64,000 bases of DNA, taken from contig NZ_JEOE01000008.1 of the NCBI RefSeq assembly GCF_000708885.1, forward strand, positions 54,790 to 118,789, given 5' to 3'. Below the pieces are notes generated by a model, which was given only the letters and a program-made list of their open reading frames with translations, ran no database searches and was not told where the DNA came from. This DNA comes from Cellulomonas sp. HZM (GTDB lineage Bacteria; Actinomycetota; Actinomycetes; Actinomycetales; Cellulomonadaceae). This document shows positions 18,769-27,954 of this stretch, one piece after another (positions within the stretch are counted from its first letter, which is position 1; every line of letters starts with the position of its first letter). The translations under genes and the position numbers were made by a program.

Positions 18769-18809
18769 ATACGGGCGCGCACCCTCCGCAGTGGGGTGCG
18801 CGCCCGTAT
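18769..18809. terminator. Perfect 16-base-pair hairpin between GH3 and DUF1905 genes
   Basis: Arms 18769-18784 (ATACGGGCGCGCACCC) and 18794-18809 are perfectly complementary with a 9-base loop. It lies just past the stop of the minus-strand GH3 gene and should terminate it. Its left edge overlaps the -10 element (TATGCT on the minus strand, 18766-18771) of the DUF1905 gene. Confidence 0.75.
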
Positions 18810-18846
18810 GGTCCGTGGCCCGCGGTGCGGGGCAGACGACGGCCGG

Positions 18847-21081
18847 TCAGCCGGCGGCGACGCGCGCGACGAGCGCGTCGAGCTCCTCGTACGTGACCGG
18901 CGCGATGCCGAAGTCGATGAGCGTGCGCGCCGGCATGTCCAGCATCATCGCCTCCATCGTGTCGTCGAGCGGCGGCATGCCCTCGGGGAGCACGAGCAGC
19001 GGCTGCAGCACCTCGCGGCCCACGGGGTGCGCGAGCCACTCGCCGATGGTCGACATCTCGTCGATCTCGCCGTACGTCGGCTCGCCGTCGACCGCGACGG
19101 TCACCGACCCGCGCACGTCCCGCGACGACGCCGCCACGTCGATCACGAAGTCGCCGCCCTCGACCACCCAGCGCGACAGCTTGGGGTGCCAGTACGCGAG
19201 CGCACGCGCGTCGAGCGAGATCCGGACCTCGGTCGACGAACCTGGCTCGAGCGCCACCTTCGCGAAGCCCTTGAGCTCGCGCACGGGCCGCTGCACCTGC
19301 GCGACCGGGTCGCCCACGTACACCTGCACGACCTCGGCGCCGGCGCGCGTCCCCGTGTTGGTGACGGTCACGGCCACGTCGACGCGTGCGTCGGCCCCGG
19401 CGCCGGAGACGGCCGCGGTGACGTCCGAGTACGCGAACGACGTGTAGGACAGGCCGTGGCCGAACGGGTACGCCACGTCGTCGTGCCGTGCGTCGTACCA
19501 GCGGTAGCCGACGAGCACGCCCTCGCCGTAGCGCACGTGGCCCTGCTCGCCGGGGAAGTTGCCGAAGGCGGGGGTGTCCTCGATGCGGTGCGGGATCGTC
19601 TCGGTCAGCTTCCCCGCCGGGGCGACCCGGCCCAGCAGCAGGTCGACGACTGCCGAGCCTCCCGCCTGTCCGCCCAGCCACGTCTCGAGGATCGCGGGCG
19701 CGTGGTCGCGCCAGTCGGAGAGCGAGACCGCGGAACCGTTCGCGAGCACGACGACGACGCGGGGGTTGACCGCCGCGACGGCCGCGAGAGCTGCCACCTG
19801 GTTGTCGGGCAGGCCCAGCCGCGGGCGGTCGTAGCCCTCGGACTCGTCGGGCCCGGGCAAGCCGAGGAACGCGACGACCGTGCCGGCACCGCGCGCGGCC
19901 TCGACCGCCGTGTGACGCAGCGCCTCGTCGTCCCCGTCCGGACCGCCCGCGATCGTGAAGCCGGGCTCGAACGCGACGTCGCCGAGCGAGTCGAGCGCCG
20001 TGTCGAGGCGCGTCGGGTTCACCTGCGACGAGCCCGCCCCCTGGTAGCGCGGCGTGCGGGCGAACTCGCCGACCACGAGCACGCCGTCGGTGCCGCCGAG
20101 CGGCAGCAGCGGTGCGCCGTCGACCTCGTCGTTCTTGAGCAGCACCGCCCCCGCGGCCGCGGCCTCACGCGCCAGTGCGTGGTGCGCGTCGACGTCGAAC
20201 CCGTCGACCGGTTCCTGCGGCGAGCGGGCGACGAGCGCCAGCACGCGCCGCACGGCCTGGTCGAGCACCTCTTCCGGGAGCTCGCCCGCGCGCACGGCGG
20301 CCACCACCTGCTCGTCGGGCCGCGTGCCCGCGGAGGGCATCTGCAGGTCCAGGCCGGCGGCGAGCGCTGCGACCCTGTCATGGACCGCGCCCCAGTCGGA
20401 CACGACGAGGCCCTCGAAGCCCCACTCGTCGCGGAGCACGGTCGTCAGCAGCCACTCGTGCTGCGACGCGTACGTGCCGTTGAGCTTGTTGTACGCGCAC
20501 ATCACGGTCCACGGCTGCACGGTGGTGACGACGTGCTCGAACGCGGGGAGGTAGATCTCGCGCAGCGTGCGCTCGTCGACGTCGGCGGACACGCGCATGC
20601 GGTCCGTCTCCTGGTTGTTCGCGGCGAAGTGCTTGAGCGACGTCCCGACGCCCTGGCTCTGGATGCCCTCGACGACAGCTGCGGCGAGCCGCCCGGCGAC
20701 GAACGGGTCCTCCGAGACGTACTCGAAGTTGCGCCCGCACAGCGGGGTGCGCTTGATGTTCACGCCGGGGCCGAGCAGCACCGCGACGTCGTTGGCGCGC
20801 GTCTCGCGACCCAGCGCCTCGCCCACGCGGCGCAGCAGCGCGGGGTCCCACGACGAGCCGAGCGCGGCCGCGGTGGGGAAGCACGTGGCCGGGACCGAGC
20901 CGCCGAGGCCGAGGTGGTCGACGTCGTCAGGCTGCTTGCGCAGTCCGTGCGGGCCGTCGGACACCATGATCGCCGGGACGTCCCCGACCGCCTTGGTGTG
21001 CCAGAAGTCCGCCCCCGACGTCAGGGACGCCTTCTCCTCCAGGGTCAGCCCGGCCAGGACCCGCTCGACGTCGAACGCCAC
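18847..21081 (-). CDS. GH3 beta-glucosidase with FnIII-like tail
   Basis: A 744-residue family 3 beta-glucosidase of the BglB type, cytoplasmic by lack of a signal peptide. Seen: LTLEEKASLTSG, GPHGLRKQ, LLGPGVNIKRTPLCGRNFEY, LKHFAANNQE, the nucleophile Asp in LVVSDWGAVHDR, the C-domain (GAVLLKNDEVDGAPLLPL), and a C-terminal fibronectin-III-like domain (AGAEVVQVYVGD). The GTG start follows GGAGGTG. It hydrolyses terminal beta-linked glucose from cello-oligosaccharides or related glucosides, by family knowledge. There is no transporter next to it, so it seems to be a stand-alone gene. Confidence 0.92.
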   Translation of the reverse strand: MAFDVERVLAGLTLEEKASLTSGADFWHTKAVGDVPAIMVSDGPHGLRKQPDDVDHLGLGGSVPATCFPTAAALGSSWDPALLRRVGEALGRETRANDVAVLLGPGVNIKRTPLCGRNFEYVSEDPFVAGRLAAAVVEGIQSQGVGTSLKHFAANNQETDRMRVSADVDERTLREIYLPAFEHVVTTVQPWTVMCAYNKLNGTYASQHEWLLTTVLRDEWGFEGLVVSDWGAVHDRVAALAAGLDLQMPSAGTRPDEQVVAAVRAGELPEEVLDQAVRRVLALVARSPQEPVDGFDVDAHHALAREAAAAGAVLLKNDEVDGAPLLPLGGTDGVLVVGEFARTPRYQGAGSSQVNPTRLDTALDSLGDVAFEPGFTIAGGPDGDDEALRHTAVEAARGAGTVVAFLGLPGPDESEGYDRPRLGLPDNQVAALAAVAAVNPRVVVVLANGSAVSLSDWRDHAPAILETWLGGQAGGSAVVDLLLGRVAPAGKLTETIPHRIEDTPAFGNFPGEQGHVRYGEGVLVGYRWYDARHDDVAYPFGHGLSYTSFAYSDVTAAVSGAGADARVDVAVTVTNTGTRAGAEVVQVYVGDPVAQVQRPVRELKGFAKVALEPGSSTEVRISLDARALAYWHPKLSRWVVEGGDFVIDVAASSRDVRGSVTVAVDGEPTYGEIDEMSTIGEWLAHPVGREVLQPLLVLPEGMPPLDDTMEAMMLDMPARTLIDFGIAPVTYEELDALVARVAAG

Positions 21082-21169
21082 GTGGCACCTCCATGTGCGC
21101 AGCCGCCGGGCCCGGTCGGGTGCCGGCGGTCCTCAGCGTAGCGCGATCCCTACCGAGTGGTAAGAGTTC

Positions 21170-21787
21170 TCACTCGGCGACGAGGCACAGTCCCGTGCGG
21201 TCGCCGCGCGACCAGCCCTCCTCGGTGGGGGACCAGACGACGAGCCGCGCGCCGGCGGCCTCCTCCTTCGCGGTCAGCACGCACGAACGGGCGACCCGCG
21301 CGTCGGCCTGTGCCTGCCCGGGCCACTCGTCGTCCCCCGCGAACTCGAACTCGGAGACGACCGTCGCCGCGTGGTCGTCGGCGCACGGCACGACGCGCAC
21401 GCGGCTCACGTCCCCGTCCGCCGGGAGCGTCGCAAGGCAGTTGCCGACGACCAGCTGCTGCGCCCGCGCGGTCCGCGCGCTCTCGACGTCGGCCGGCAGC
21501 GGGCGCGACCAGACGATCACCAGCACGACGAGCGCGAGCAGCGCGACCCACATCAGCGTGCCGAGCACGCCCAGGACGATGCCGGCAGCGGCCAGGCGGC
21601 CGCCACGGGTGCCGCGCCGCCGGATGCGCACCGACGCGACGATGCCGAGCGCGATCGCGACGGGCCCGAGCGCGAGCAGGCCGGTGACCAGGGAAGCGAT
21701 CGCGAACCCGTCGGTCCCCGGCCGCGGCGGTTCCCAGCCGGGCGCGTAGTACGCCTCCGGGTACGGCTCGGCCTCAGGTGAGGACAC
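21170..21787 (-). CDS. DUF4190 membrane protein with septum-formation-type C-terminal domain
   Basis: A 205-residue membrane protein. After a Pro/Tyr-rich start there is a DUF4190 double-helix hairpin (GFAIASLVTGLLAL, LGIVASVRIRRRG, LAAAGIVLGVLGT), then an extracytoplasmic part of about 95 residues resembling the Septum_form family (VGNCLATLP, VRVVPCADDHAATVVSEFEF, CVLTAKEEAAGARLVVWSP). Three conserved-looking Cys residues lie in that part. It overlaps the 3' end of the neighbouring DUF4190 gene by 14 bases, so the two are co-expressed. The function is unknown; the family name does not prove a role in division. Confidence 0.78.
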   Translation of the reverse strand: MSSPEAEPYPEAYYAPGWEPPRPGTDGFAIASLVTGLLALGPVAIALGIVASVRIRRRGTRGGRLAAAGIVLGVLGTLMWVALLALVVLVIVWSRPLPADVESARTARAQQLVVGNCLATLPADGDVSRVRVVPCADDHAATVVSEFEFAGDDEWPGQAQADARVARSCVLTAKEEAAGARLVVWSPTEEGWSRGDRTGLCLVAE

Positions 21788-22559
21788 CGGCGAGCCCCGG
21801 TGCCATGGCGAGCGCGTCGGTCGAGTAGTCGCTGTACGTGGTGTCCCACGAGCCGCTCGCGGCGATGCCGATGAACAGCGCGACCATCCCGAGCAGGAAC
21901 AGCGTTCCGAGTGCCCCGATCACCACGCCCGCGATCGCCATGCCGCGCCCCTGCGCACCCGTGCGGCGGATGCGCCGCAGGGACACGATGCCCAGCACGA
22001 GCCCCACCGGGCACGCGAGCCCGGCCAGCGCCACGAGGCCGGCCGCGCTCGTGACGAGGGACGCGATCGCGAGGCCGTCCGTGGGCGGGGTCGCGTAGCC
22101 GTTCGCGTACGGCGTGCCGTACGCGGTGGAGTACGACGGCGGCGGCGGGTAGCCGGACAGGCCCGGGTGCCCAGCCGTGCCGGGCTGCTGACCGGGTACG
22201 GCGTACGGCGAGGCCGGGGGCTGAGCCCCCGAACCGTACGGCGAGGGGGGCTGCGCGCCCGGCGGGGCGTACGGCGAGGCCGACGGCTGCGCCGCGGCCT
22301 GGCCGTAGGGGCTCTGCCCCTGAGAGGCCTGCCCGTAGGCGGTCTGCCCGTAGGTCGCCTGCCCGTACGACGGCTGGCCGTACGGGCTCTGTCCGGGGAC
22401 CGGCTGCCCGTAGGGCGCGGCGGGCGGCACCGCCTCGTACCCGCTGGGCGCGGGAGCCTGCGGCCAGCCGCCGGGCGCGGCGGGGCGGTCGCCGTCGGGG
22501 CCCTGGTCGGCGCCCCGCGGTGCGAACGGGTTGTGCTCCGGGGTCCCGTGCTCGCTCAT
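21774..22559 (-). CDS. DUF4190 membrane protein with Pro-Tyr-Gly-Gln repeats
   Basis: A 261-residue protein. Residues about 1-150 are a low-complexity tail with about ten Tyr-Gly-Gln or Pro-Tyr-Gly repeats (SPYGQPSYGQATYGQ and similar), probably disordered and cytoplasmic. The rest is a DUF4190 domain with two membrane helices (LAIASLVTSAAGLVALAGL, MAIAGVVIGALGTLFLLGM) separated by a basic loop (RRIRRTG). It is typical of actinobacterial cell-envelope accessory proteins of unknown function. It lies upstream of, and overlaps, the second DUF4190 gene. The ATG start is 64 bases from the end of the exonuclease gene. Confidence 0.8.
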   Translation of the reverse strand: MSEHGTPEHNPFAPRGADQGPDGDRPAAPGGWPQAPAPSGYEAVPPAAPYGQPVPGQSPYGQPSYGQATYGQTAYGQASQGQSPYGQAAAQPSASPYAPPGAQPPSPYGSGAQPPASPYAVPGQQPGTAGHPGLSGYPPPPSYSTAYGTPYANGYATPPTDGLAIASLVTSAAGLVALAGLACPVGLVLGIVSLRRIRRTGAQGRGMAIAGVVIGALGTLFLLGMVALFIGIAASGSWDTTYSDYSTDALAMAPGLAGVLT

Positions 22560-22623
22560 GCGAGCAACCTAGCGGGCTCACAGGCGATCGGGCACGAGCG
22601 CCTGTGGTCCGAGGCCACCGCAC

Positions 22624-23415
22624 TCACGCCGAGACCTTGAGCACGACGGGAACGTGGTCGGACGGCTGCTTGCCCTTGCGCTCGTCGCGCTCGATCTTCA
22701 CGCCCGTCACGCGCTCGGCCAGTGCCGGCGACGCGTACGTGAGGTCGATGCGCATGCCCATGTTCTTCGGGAACCGCAGCTGCTGGTAGTCCCAGTACGT
22801 GTAGGTGTGCTCGGCGGGCAGGTGCACGCGCGAGACCTCGGTGTACCCGGCGTCGGCGATCGCCGTGAACGCGTCCCGCTCGGCGGGGGTCACGTGCGTG
22901 CGGCCGGCGAAGAAGCCGACGTCCCACACGTCGGTGTCGAGCGGCGCGATGTTCCAGTCGCCCACCATCGCGACCTGCGCCTGCGCGTCGGCCTCGAGCC
23001 AACCGGCCGCGGCGTCACGCAGGCGCGCGAGCCAGTCGAGCTTGTACGCGTAGTGCGGGTCGTCGATCTCGCGCCCGTTCGGCACGTACAGGCTCCAGAC
23101 GCGCACGCCGCCGCACGTCGCGCCGATCGCACGGGCCTCGGCCGCAGCGGGGTCGCCCCACGTGGGCATCCCGGGGAAGCCGATCTCGGCGTCCTCGATC
23201 CCGATGCGCGACACGATCGCGACGCCGTTCCACTGGCTGTACCCGACGTGCGCCACCTCGTACCCGAGGGCCTCGAACGCCTCGTGCGGGAACTGCTCGT
23301 CCTTGCACTTGGTCTCCTGCAGCGCGAGCACGTCGACCCCGCTGCGCTCGAGGAAGGCGGTCGCGCGGTCGACGCGCGCACGGATCGAGTTGATGTTCCA
23401 GGTCGCCAGCAGCAT
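22624..23415 (-). CDS. xth: Exodeoxyribonuclease III (AP endonuclease)
   Basis: A 263-residue exonuclease III/AP endonuclease of the EEP superfamily, which cleaves at abasic sites in base-excision repair. Motifs in order: LATWNINSIRAR, LQETKC (metal-binding Glu), YVPNGREI, VGDWNIAPLDTDV, RIDLTYAS and SDHVPVVL (catalytic Asp-His). I chose the ATG at 23415, where the family begins, over a start 30 bases upstream. TAGCGT lies 7 bases before this ATG and there is no ribosome site, so the mRNA is probably leaderless, supporting this start. Confidence 0.92.
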   Translation of the reverse strand: MLLATWNINSIRARVDRATAFLERSGVDVLALQETKCKDEQFPHEAFEALGYEVAHVGYSQWNGVAIVSRIGIEDAEIGFPGMPTWGDPAAAEARAIGATCGGVRVWSLYVPNGREIDDPHYAYKLDWLARLRDAAAGWLEADAQAQVAMVGDWNIAPLDTDVWDVGFFAGRTHVTPAERDAFTAIADAGYTEVSRVHLPAEHTYTYWDYQQLRFPKNMGMRIDLTYASPALAERVTGVKIERDERKGKQPSDHVPVVLKVSA

Positions 23416-23462
23416 GCCCCGAACGCTACCCGTCACCCCCGACACCCAGCGGTGCGGGGCTG

Positions 23463-23507
23463 AGCGCAGGGTGGGTCAGCGCAGGGTGGGTCAGCGCAGG
23501 GCGGTGA
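23463..23507. repeat. 15-base tandem repeat at the end of the serine hydrolase gene
   Basis: AGCGCAGGGTGGGTC occurs twice exactly (23463-23477, 23478-23492), followed by a third imperfect copy that runs into the last codons of the minus-strand serine hydrolase gene. The stop codon at 23491-23493 falls at a repeat junction, so copy-number change would alter the C-terminus or 3' end. Confidence 0.7.
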
Positions 23508-24840
23508 CCAGGGCCGCGGTCGACGAGACCACGCGGTCGTCGTCGGCCACCGGGGTGAACCCCAGGCGCGCGACGACGAGCTTCTCCGACGGCACCACCA
23601 CGACCCACTGCCCGTCGTGCCCCTCGGCGAAGTACGCGTCCGCGGGCAGCCCCTGCTCGACCACCGACCCGTCCGGCCGCGCGTTCGACCACCAGCCCGA
23701 CGCGTACCCGTCCGACCCCGGCTCGACCGTCGTGTCGACGGCCGTGGTCGACTGCGTCATCCACCCGGCGGGCAGCAGCCGCGTGCCGTCCCACACGCCG
23801 TCCTGCAGCGCGAGCTGCCCGATCGTCGCCCAGTCGCGCGGCGTCGCCCACATGTAGGAGCTGCACACGGGCGTCCCGGCGGCGTCCGCCTCGAGCACCG
23901 TGCTGGACAGCCCGAGCGGCGCGAACACCTCGCGCCGAGGCGCGTCGGCGAGCCCACGGTCCTTCGTCACGATCGAGCACAGCAGCGTGGTGCTGCCCGA
24001 CGAGTACTGCAGGTAGCTGCCGGGCGTGTGCGCGAGCGTGCGCGACGCGACGTACCGCCCCATGTCCGGCTCGAGGTAGAGCATGCGTGTGATCGGCGTG
24101 CCCAGGGAGTAGGTCTCGTCCCAGCTCAGGCCGCTCGTCATCTGCATGAGCTGCCGGATGGTGATGCTCGCCCGCTCGTCGGTCCACTCGGGGCGCAGGT
24201 GGTCGTCGTCGAGGCTGACCTGCCCCTGCTGCACCATCCGCCCGACCATGAGGTTGGTGACGCTCTTGGTCATCGACCAGCCGAGCTGCGGGGTGGTCTG
24301 GTCGAACCCGTCCGCGTAGCGCTCGGCGACGAGCTTTCCGTCCTTGAGCACGACGACGCCGCGCGTGCCGAGGTCCTTGCGGGCGTCGGCCGGCAGGTCG
24401 TCGCCGAACGCGTGCGCGAGGGCCGCGGTGACGGCCGACGACGTCCCGGGCGTGAGCGGCAGGTCGGTGTAGGGGTTCGCGTCCGACGACACGGCGGTGG
24501 CGGCCGGGAGCGTCGTCGGACGGTCGGACGCGATGGTGCAGCCGAAACCCGGCGTCTCCCACGCGCGCTGCTTGGCCAGCACGCCCAGCACCGACGACTG
24601 CGCCGCCGTGCCGTCGTGCGTCAGCCTGGTGCGCAGCACCGGGACCAGCGGGTTGGGCGGCAGGTCGTCGGCCGCGTCGTCGCGCCCGGCGATCGTGTGC
24701 AGCGCGCACGCGTTGTGCGCCGCGTACCCCGTCCCGGTCAGCAGCAGCGGTCGCTCGTACCAGTACCCGGCGACGGCGCCGACGACGAGGACGGCACCGA
24801 CCGTCGTCGCTGCGATGACGAGCTTGCGCCTGCGGGCCAT
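23491..24840 (-). CDS. Membrane-anchored serine hydrolase, beta-lactamase/class C family
   Basis: A 449-residue protein with one N-terminal membrane helix (LVIAATTVGAVLVVGAVAGYW), so the enzyme domain is outside the membrane. The rest is a class C beta-lactamase-like (PF00144) domain: SMTK near residue 190 is the Ser-x-x-Lys active site, YSSG is the Tyr-containing second motif, and HDGQW near the end fits the third. Such proteins are often peptidases or esterases rather than antibiotic-resistance enzymes. The ATG at 24840, with GGAAGG upstream, removes an unlikely Arg/Pro-rich extension. The substrate is unknown. Confidence 0.85.
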   Translation of the reverse strand: MARRRKLVIAATTVGAVLVVGAVAGYWYERPLLLTGTGYAAHNACALHTIAGRDDAADDLPPNPLVPVLRTRLTHDGTAAQSSVLGVLAKQRAWETPGFGCTIASDRPTTLPAATAVSSDANPYTDLPLTPGTSSAVTAALAHAFGDDLPADARKDLGTRGVVVLKDGKLVAERYADGFDQTTPQLGWSMTKSVTNLMVGRMVQQGQVSLDDDHLRPEWTDERASITIRQLMQMTSGLSWDETYSLGTPITRMLYLEPDMGRYVASRTLAHTPGSYLQYSSGSTTLLCSIVTKDRGLADAPRREVFAPLGLSSTVLEADAAGTPVCSSYMWATPRDWATIGQLALQDGVWDGTRLLPAGWMTQSTTAVDTTVEPGSDGYASGWWSNARPDGSVVEQGLPADAYFAEGHDGQWVVVVPSEKLVVARLGFTPVADDDRVVSSTAALVTALR

Positions 24841-24983
24841 GCGGGGGGACCTTCCGGGTGAGCGACGTGCGCCGGCGCGCTCGTGGCGCGGGGCAGCGAG
24901 TCCGGACGCCGACGTCCGGGCAGGTCGTGCGGCACAGGGTAGGCCACGCACGGGCGTTCCCTCGCGCGCCGACTTCCGCGTAC

Positions 24984-25108
24984 GTGGAAGAGTGCTTGGG
25001 CTAGTTCCGGCCCAGCCCGGGATCGTGGAACTTCAGGCTGCGAACTTCCACATTCATGGAAGTGTTGCGGTCCAAGTTCCAGTATTGGCCGATATCGTGG
25101 AACTGTGG
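24984..25108 (+). promoter_or_regulatory. Fic promoter region with repeated TGGAA/TTCCA motifs
   Basis: At least five copies of a TGGAAct-type motif on alternating strands occur here: 24985-24990, 25026-25034, 25042-25050 (inverted), 25057-25064, 25074-25081 (inverted) and 25098-25104. GTGGAACTTC (25025-25034) and GAACTTCCAC (25042-25051) form an inverted repeat with one mismatch. TATCGT (25093-25098) lies 6 bases before the GTG start and is a likely -10 of a leaderless gene. The layout suggests cooperative autoregulation by the winged-helix end of the Fic protein. Confidence 0.5.
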
Positions 25109-26283
25109 ACACGTCTCGCTTCCAGAACAGCCCGATAGGTCAGCTCGTGCCGTTCGTCGGAACTGATGGTCGAACGGGTCGCCCGTTCGCGCACGTCGCG
25201 TTCGTCGCGGACCCCCTGGCCGACGAGCCCCGTCTCGACTCACGGACCTGGCATGCAGTCGGCGAAGCACGTGCCGCGCTCGCAAGACTTGCCGCGCTCA
25301 CGGCGTTCGTCCCGAACGCCGACCTGCTGCGATCTCCCACGCTCCGCCGCGAGGCACAGAGCACGTCGGCCCTGGAGGGAACATTCGCTCCGCTCGAAGA
25401 CGTCGTCGCAGGGAGGTCGAAGGGCTCCGACAGCCCCTCGAACGAGCTGAACGAGGTCTTGAACTACGTGCGCGCCGCAGAGTTCGTCTTCCACACGCTC
25501 GCCGAGGGAGCGGACCTGAGCTTCGCGGTGATCGCCGCGGCCCACAGCATGCTGGTCTCGGGAACCGAGGCCGACGGGCAGGACGCCGGGCGCGTCCGGC
25601 GCGGACCCGTGGTGATCGGCAGTCCGACCGGCACGGTCGAGGACGCGCGGTTCGTTCCGATGCCAGCGGGGGCCGGCCTCGAAGCTGCAGCCCGAGACCT
25701 CTTCGACTGGATCAAGGGCACGACCCGCAGAGACGTCGATCCCATCGTCGCGTGCGCACTCGCCCACTACCAGTTCGAGACCGTCCATCCGTTCAACGAC
25801 GGCAACGGACGCCTCGGTCGTCTGGTGATCGTCGCGCAGCTCATGTCGTTGGGCATCCTCGACATCCCCCTTCTCACGGTCTCGCCGTGGTTCGAGGCCA
25901 GGCGATCGGAATACCAGGACCAGCTGGCCAAGGTATCGGCCACCGGGGAGTGGGACGCCTGGATCCAGTTCTTCGCCTCCGGCCTCGCCGCGTCGGCGGC
26001 TGACACCGTGCAACGGATCAACGGGATGCTCACCGCCCACCGCGACGCGGTCGATCGCATGAACCAGGCCGGCATGGGCGCCGTTGCCCGCGCGATCGTC
26101 GACGTCCTTCTGGAGCAGCCGATCATCAGCGCGCCCGAGCTCGTGGTGCGCACCGGCCGGTCGTCGGCCGGTGTCTACGCGCAGGTCAAGCGGCTCGTCG
26201 AGATCGGCGTACTCGCCGGACCGTTCGGGACGTACGGCCGCTTCTACGTGGCGACCGGCATCTGGGACGCTGCGCGGAGCTGA
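25105..26283 (+). CDS. Fic/DOC-family protein with C-terminal winged helix
   Basis: A 392-residue Fic protein, expected to transfer AMP (or another nucleotide) to a protein hydroxyl. Seen: an N-terminal inhibitory-helix motif TSALEG at 87-92, which marks a self-inhibited class II Fic; the active-site loop HPFNDGNGRLGR starting at His228; and a C-terminal winged helix (about 325-385; ISAPELVVRTGRSSAGVYAQVKRL in two parts) that may bind the repeated motifs upstream. The GTG has no ribosome site and a -10-like TATCGT just before it, so the mRNA is probably leaderless. Such Fic-HTH proteins are often single-gene mobile accessory genes; no separate antitoxin is present or needed. The target is unknown. 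Confidence 0.9.
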   Translation: MDTSRFQNSPIGQLVPFVGTDGRTGRPFAHVAFVADPLADEPRLDSRTWHAVGEARAALARLAALTAFVPNADLLRSPTLRREAQSTSALEGTFAPLEDVVAGRSKGSDSPSNELNEVLNYVRAAEFVFHTLAEGADLSFAVIAAAHSMLVSGTEADGQDAGRVRRGPVVIGSPTGTVEDARFVPMPAGAGLEAAARDLFDWIKGTTRRDVDPIVACALAHYQFETVHPFNDGNGRLGRLVIVAQLMSLGILDIPLLTVSPWFEARRSEYQDQLAKVSATGEWDAWIQFFASGLAASAADTVQRINGMLTAHRDAVDRMNQAGMGAVARAIVDVLLEQPIISAPELVVRTGRSSAGVYAQVKRLVEIGVLAGPFGTYGRFYVATGIWDAARS

Positions 26284-26312
26284 GCGGCGTGCTGCGACCG
26301 CCCGCGACGAAA

Positions 26313-26359
26313 GAGATCGGCGGTCGCAGGTGTCGTCGACCCCCACGACCGCCGATCTC
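26313..26359. terminator. Bidirectional terminator between fic and glpK
   Basis: Arms GAGATCGGCGGTCG (26313-26326) and CGACCGCCGATCTC (26346-26359) are perfect complements with a 19-base loop, flanked by AAA and CTT so that short U-tracts can form on both strands. The hairpin lies between two convergent genes. Confidence 0.75.
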
Positions 26360-26379
26360 CTTGCGGCACCGCGAGGGCG

Positions 26380-27903
26380 TCAGCTCACGTCGTCGTCGAC
26401 CCAGTCGAACGTCTTCGTGACGGCCTTCTTCCACAGGCGGTACTGCCGGTCGCGCTCGGCGTCCTCCATCGACGGGCTCCAGCGCTTGTCCTCGGCCCAG
26501 TTGTCGATGACGTCCTGCTCGCCCTCCCAGAAGCCGACCGCGATGCCCGCGGCGTAGGCGGCGCCGAGCGCCGTCGTCTCCGCGACCTTGGGGCGCACCA
26601 CGTCGACGCCGAGGATGTCGGCCTGGAACTGCATGAGCGTCTCGTCGGCCACCATGCCGCCGTCGACCTTGAGCTCGGTGAGGTCCACGCCCGAGTCGGC
26701 GTTCATGGCGTCGAGCACCTCGCGCGTCTGGAAGGCCGTGGCCTCCAGGGCTGCCCGCGCGATGTGGCCCTTGTTGACGTACCGCGTGAGCCCGACGAGC
26801 GCGCCGCGCGCGTCCGAGCGCCAGTAGGGCGCGAACAGGCCCGAGAACGCCGGCACGAAGTACGCACCGCCGTTGTCGTCGACCGACTTCGCCAGCTCCT
26901 CGATCTCCGGGGCGGACGAGATGATGCCGAGGTTGTCGCGGAGCCACTGCACGAGCGAGCCGGTCACGGCGATCGAGCCCTCGAGCGCGTACACGGCCGG
27001 CTTGTCGCCGATCTTGTAGCAGAGGGTCGTGAGCAGGCCGTTCTTCGACGGGACGATCTCCGTGCCGGTGTTGAGCAGCATGAAGTTGCCCGTGCCGTAC
27101 GTGTTCTTGGCGTGGCCCACCTCGAAGCAGGCCTGCCCGAACGTCGCGGCCTGCTGGTCGCCGAGGATGCCCGAGATCGGGACGCCGGCGAGCAGGCCGC
27201 CCTCGCGGCCCGTGCCGTACACCTCGGACGACGAGCGGATCTCCGGCAGCATCGACACCGGGATGCCCATCTCCCCGGCGATCTCCTCGTTCCACGTGAG
27301 CGAGTCGAGGTTCATGAGCATGGTGCGCGACGCGTTGGTGACGTCGGTGACGTGCACGCCCCCGTCGACGCCGCCCGTCATGTTCCACAGCACCCACGAG
27401 TCGGTGTTGCCGAACGCGAGGTCACCGCGCTCGGCGGCTTCCTTCGCGCCGTCCACGTTGTCGAGGATCCAGCGCACCTTCGGGCCGGAGAAGTAGGTCG
27501 CCAGCGGCAGGCCCACCTTGTCCTTGTACCGGTCCGCACCCCCGCCGAGCGCCCCCAGCTCGTCGGCGATCTTCTGCGTGCGGGTGTCCTGCCACACGAT
27601 CGCGTTGTAGACCGGCTTGCCGGTCGTGCGGTCCCAGACCACCGCGGTCTCGCGCTGGTTGGTGATGCCGACCGCCGCGATGTCGCGCGCGTTGGCGCTC
27701 GCCTTGCCGAGTGCGAGACCGACGACCTCACGCGTGTTGGTCCAGATCTCCTCGGCGTCGTGCTCGACCCATCCGGCCCGGGGGAAGATCTGCTCGTGCT
27801 CCTTCTGGCCCACGGCGACGATCTGGCCGCCGTGGTCGAAGACGATCGCGCGTGTGCTCGTGGTCCCCTGGTCGATGGCGAGGACGTACTTCGGGTCAGC
27901 CAT
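26380..27903 (-). CDS. glpK: Glycerol kinase
   Basis: A 507-residue FGGY-family glycerol kinase that makes glycerol-3-phosphate from glycerol and ATP. Seen: N-terminal ATP-binding [45 protein letters not shown], the substrate region ([18 protein letters not shown]), [12 protein letters not shown] and the C-terminal [25 protein letters not shown] precedes the ATG. It is the last gene of glpD-glpF-glpK, 51 bases after glpF, and is fed by the glycerol channel encoded just upstream. Confidence 0.96.
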   Translation of the reverse strand: MADPKYVLAIDQGTTSTRAIVFDHGGQIVAVGQKEHEQIFPRAGWVEHDAEEIWTNTREVVGLALGKASANARDIAAVGITNQRETAVVWDRTTGKPVYNAIVWQDTRTQKIADELGALGGGADRYKDKVGLPLATYFSGPKVRWILDNVDGAKEAAERGDLAFGNTDSWVLWNMTGGVDGGVHVTDVTNASRTMLMNLDSLTWNEEIAGEMGIPVSMLPEIRSSSEVYGTGREGGLLAGVPISGILGDQQAATFGQACFEVGHAKNTYGTGNFMLLNTGTEIVPSKNGLLTTLCYKIGDKPAVYALEGSIAVTGSLVQWLRDNLGIISSAPEIEELAKSVDDNGGAYFVPAFSGLFAPYWRSDARGALVGLTRYVNKGHIARAALEATAFQTREVLDAMNADSGVDLTELKVDGGMVADETLMQFQADILGVDVVRPKVAETTALGAAYAAGIAVGFWEGEQDVIDNWAEDKRWSPSMEDAERDRQYRLWKKAVTKTFDWVDDDVS

Positions 27904-27954
27904 GACACTCCTTCGCGTCTGCTGGTTCTCTGATGGGGGTGGTGGTTCCGGGGG

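Noticed and set aside
22300..22420. A possible CRISPR-like or tandem DNA array in the DUF4190 gene
   Set aside because: The periodicity comes from coding repeats of Tyr-Gly-Gln with no unique spacers.
23491..24840. An antibiotic-resistance beta-lactamase
   Set aside because: The SxxK fold is shared with many esterases and peptidases, and the membrane anchor and context do not support a resistance role.
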